Shown piece after piece: positions 12,630 through 13,532 of a DNA stretch of 13,532 nucleotides. Source of the DNA: DASRQK01 sp964436635 (lineage in GTDB: Bacteria > Bacteroidota > Bacteroidia > Sphingobacteriales > Sphingobacteriaceae); NCBI GenBank assembly GCA_964436635.1, contig CAYTDM010000035.1, forward strand, positions 1-13,532, written 5' to 3'. The notes beneath the pieces are model-generated. The model was not told the origin of the DNA, did not search any database, and saw only the letters and a program-made list of their open reading frames with translations. Numbering within the stretch: position 1 is the stretch's first letter; each line of letters starts with the position of its first letter. The translations under genes were made by a program, and so were the position numbers.

Positions 12630-12791
12630 CTAAATATTTCTTCTAAAAAAGTCTCCGGTCAAATATAGCAACTCCACTTTAGAATTTCTCAAATTTTTAA
12701 CCTCTACTGTTAAGTTGTAGCTTTCATCCTTATCAGATGAAATCACTGTCAAAATAGATGCTGAAATAATAGCTAAAATAATTGTTTTCAT
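12630..12791 (-). pseudogene. DUF2141-like secreted protein, 5' fragment cut by the IS3 element
   Basis: From ATG 12791 the frame encodes a signal peptide (MKTIILAIISASILTVIS) followed by SDKDESYNLTVEVKNLRNSK. This matches the start of DUF2141 proteins, in which a strand with the pattern (Y/L)-x-(I/L)-T-V-E-V-x-N-L-(K/R)-N-(N/S)-K opens the domain. At 12661 the element end begins (TTGACCGG), and the frame runs 10 codons into it, to TAG at 12630. Only about 43 of the expected 130-150 residues are native. The missing 3' part is not on the other side of the element, where the DUF3784-type gene ends instead, so DNA was lost or rearranged. The N-terminal features are clear; the family name is moderate. 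Confidence 0.6.
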
Positions 12792-12806
12792 TTTACTTTT
12801 TTCTTT

Positions 12807-12879
12807 AAAAAAATGTGCTTTGGCAAGGAGAAGAAGTGAATAATAATCATAATATTCTATATTCTTACTCCCGCCAAAG
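12807..12879 (-). terminator. Long-loop Rho-independent terminator of the RND pump gene
   Basis: Read on the minus strand, CTTTGGC-GGGAG (12868-12879) pairs with CTCC-TTGCCAAAG (12818-12830) as an 11-12 bp stem with a small bulge. The loop is about 37 nt of AT-rich sequence, and the stem is followed after 4 nt by a run of seven T (12807-12813). Position just after the pump stop codon (12888) supports terminator function; the long loop is atypical. Confidence 0.55.
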
Positions 12880-12887
12880 ACTTAATA

Positions 12888-13532
12888 TTATTGATTTTTT
12901 TTGCTAAACTTAGCTTTCAAACTATCCACAATGTCATAAACCATTGGAACTAAATAAACTGTTAAAGCCAATGACGAAAGCAAACCGCCAATAATTACCC
13001 AAGCCAATCCGTTTTTCCATTCGGCTGATGTTCCTGTTGCTAATGCAATAGGTAACATTCCGATAGCCATTGATAAAGTAGTCATCAAAATAGGTCGCAT
13101 TCTTCCTTTACTTGCCAAAACAATGGCTTCTTTGTAGTGCTTTCCTTCTGCTTTCATTTGGTTGGTAAAGTCCACGATTAAAATTGAGTTTTTGGTAACT
13201 AATCCCATCAACATAATTAAACCTAACAGAGCAAATAAACTGAGATTGCTCAATGATAAATTAAGTGCTAAAAATGCTCCGATTGCCGCAACTGGAATAG
13301 CAAATAAGGCAACAAACGGATAAATATAACTGTCATATAATGCAACCATAATCAGATAGATGAGCACAAAGGAAATCAACAAAACAGAACCTAATGCACC
13401 AAAGCTGTCATTTTGCCTTTTAATATCACTTCCCCAAGTCATTTGTATGCCGTCAGGCAAGGGATTTTTGTTGATATAAGCCACCACATCATCGGCTACT
13501 GTTCCTGACGGACGACCTAAGGCATCGGCAGT
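12888..13532 (-). CDS. RND multidrug efflux permease (AcrB/HAE1 type), C-terminal part (partial)
   Basis: This is the last 214 residues of an inner-membrane RND pump; the frame is open to the window edge (TADALGRPSGTVADDVVAYINKNPLP...), so the GTG at 13487 is internal. It contains the end of the porter domain (DGIQMTWGSDIKRQNDSF) and the TM8-TM12 block: LLISFVLIYLIMVALYDSY, PFVALFAIPVAAIGAFLAL, LSLFALLGLIMLMGLVTKNSILIVDF, then GRMRPILMTTLSMAIGMLPIALA and EWKNGLAWVIIGGLLSSLALTVYLVPMVYDI. The GLVTKNSILIVDF and RMRPILMTT-GMLPIA motifs are diagnostic of the hydrophobe/amphiphile (HAE1) branch, in contrast to heavy-metal CzcA. It works with a periplasmic adaptor and an outer-membrane channel; those genes must be upstream, outside this window. 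Confidence 0.93.
   Translation of the reverse strand, partial: TADALGRPSGTVADDVVAYINKNPLPDGIQMTWGSDIKRQNDSFGALGSVLLISFVLIYLIMVALYDSYIYPFVALFAIPVAAIGAFLALNLSLSNLSLFALLGLIMLMGLVTKNSILIVDFTNQMKAEGKHYKEAIVLASKGRMRPILMTTLSMAIGMLPIALATGTSAEWKNGLAWVIIGGLLSSLALTVYLVPMVYDIVDSLKAKFSKKNQ

Larger units (their letters stand above)
11951..12661 (-). mobile_element. Internally deleted IS3-family element
   Basis: The element of about 711 bp keeps both ends. A 12-bp sequence CGGAGACTTTTT at 11956-11967 recurs in inverse orientation at 12646-12657 within TGACCGGAGACTTTTTTAG, which begins with the usual TG. Inside are orfA and the start of orfB on the minus strand, joined by an A AAA AAG slippery site. The integrase catalytic core (rve, DDE) and about two thirds of orfB are missing, so the copy cannot transpose by itself but might be mobilised in trans. 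No clear target duplication is seen. AAT occurs at 11953-11955 and 12662-12664, but this fits only if the two element ends are unequal. Confidence 0.8.

Noticed and set aside
11950..12664. AAT at 11953-11955 and 12662-12664 as a target-site duplication
   Set aside because: It requires unequal element ends (the right end has four extra bases, TGAC), and 3-bp AT matches are common by chance here. The lost DUF2141 half also argues against a simple insertion.

Overview
The window is AT-rich chromosomal DNA that reads as Bacteroidota. The gene families (DUF6132, DUF6090-like and DUF3784 proteins, split YeeE/YedE genes, HAE1-type RND pump) are typical of that phylum. Starts are preceded by A-rich leaders instead of Shine-Dalgarno sequences, and several TAnnTTTG-type -7 elements can be found. 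No rRNA, tRNA or CRISPR array is seen.

Layout: (1) 2-334 holds the 3' end of a brnQ-type branched-chain amino acid carrier and a bidirectional terminator. (2) 373-1926 holds two minus-strand genes, a YegP-like DUF1508 protein and an FAD-dependent amine/D-amino-acid oxidase-like enzyme. (3) 1985-9673 is a long run of minus-strand genes centred on reactive sulfur. In transcription order they are a CstB-like persulfide dioxygenase/rhodanese fusion, a single-domain rhodanese, a DUF6132 two-helix membrane protein, a thioredoxin, a 53-residue putative secreted peptide, a P2-like cation ATPase with unusual ion-site residues, a cysteine-rich Crp/Fnr regulator, two half-size YeeE/YedE transporter proteins and a TauE/SafE-type exporter. 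(4) 9851-10971 holds a DUF1801 protein and a DUF6090-like membrane protein on the minus strand, and 11213-11950 holds a plus-strand DUF3784/PH-like membrane protein. (5) 11951-12661 is an internally deleted IS3-family element that abuts the 5' fragment of a DUF2141-like secreted protein gene. (6) 12888-13532 is the 3' end of an RND efflux pump gene.

Proposed logic: low-molecular-weight persulfides would be oxidised by the dioxygenase domain and passed as sulfane sulfur through rhodanese domains and thioredoxin. YeeE/YedE and TauE/SafE proteins would move thiosulfate, sulfite or related sulfur species across the membrane. This parallels the staphylococcal cst operon, but a Crp/Fnr protein takes the place of the CstR repressor, and no sulfide:quinone reductase lies in the window.

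The most notable observation is a matched pair of promoters. Upstream of both the CstB-like gene and the first YeeE/YedE gene there is a GTAAC-N4-GTTAC-like dyad (one mismatch each). In both cases it lies exactly 22 nt from a GAnnTTTG element, which puts it near -41.5, the class II Crp/Fnr activator position. The regulator encoded between the two units is the obvious candidate to bind there. Its C79/C85/C86 cluster in the sensor domain suggests, as inference only, direct sensing of persulfide or redox state.
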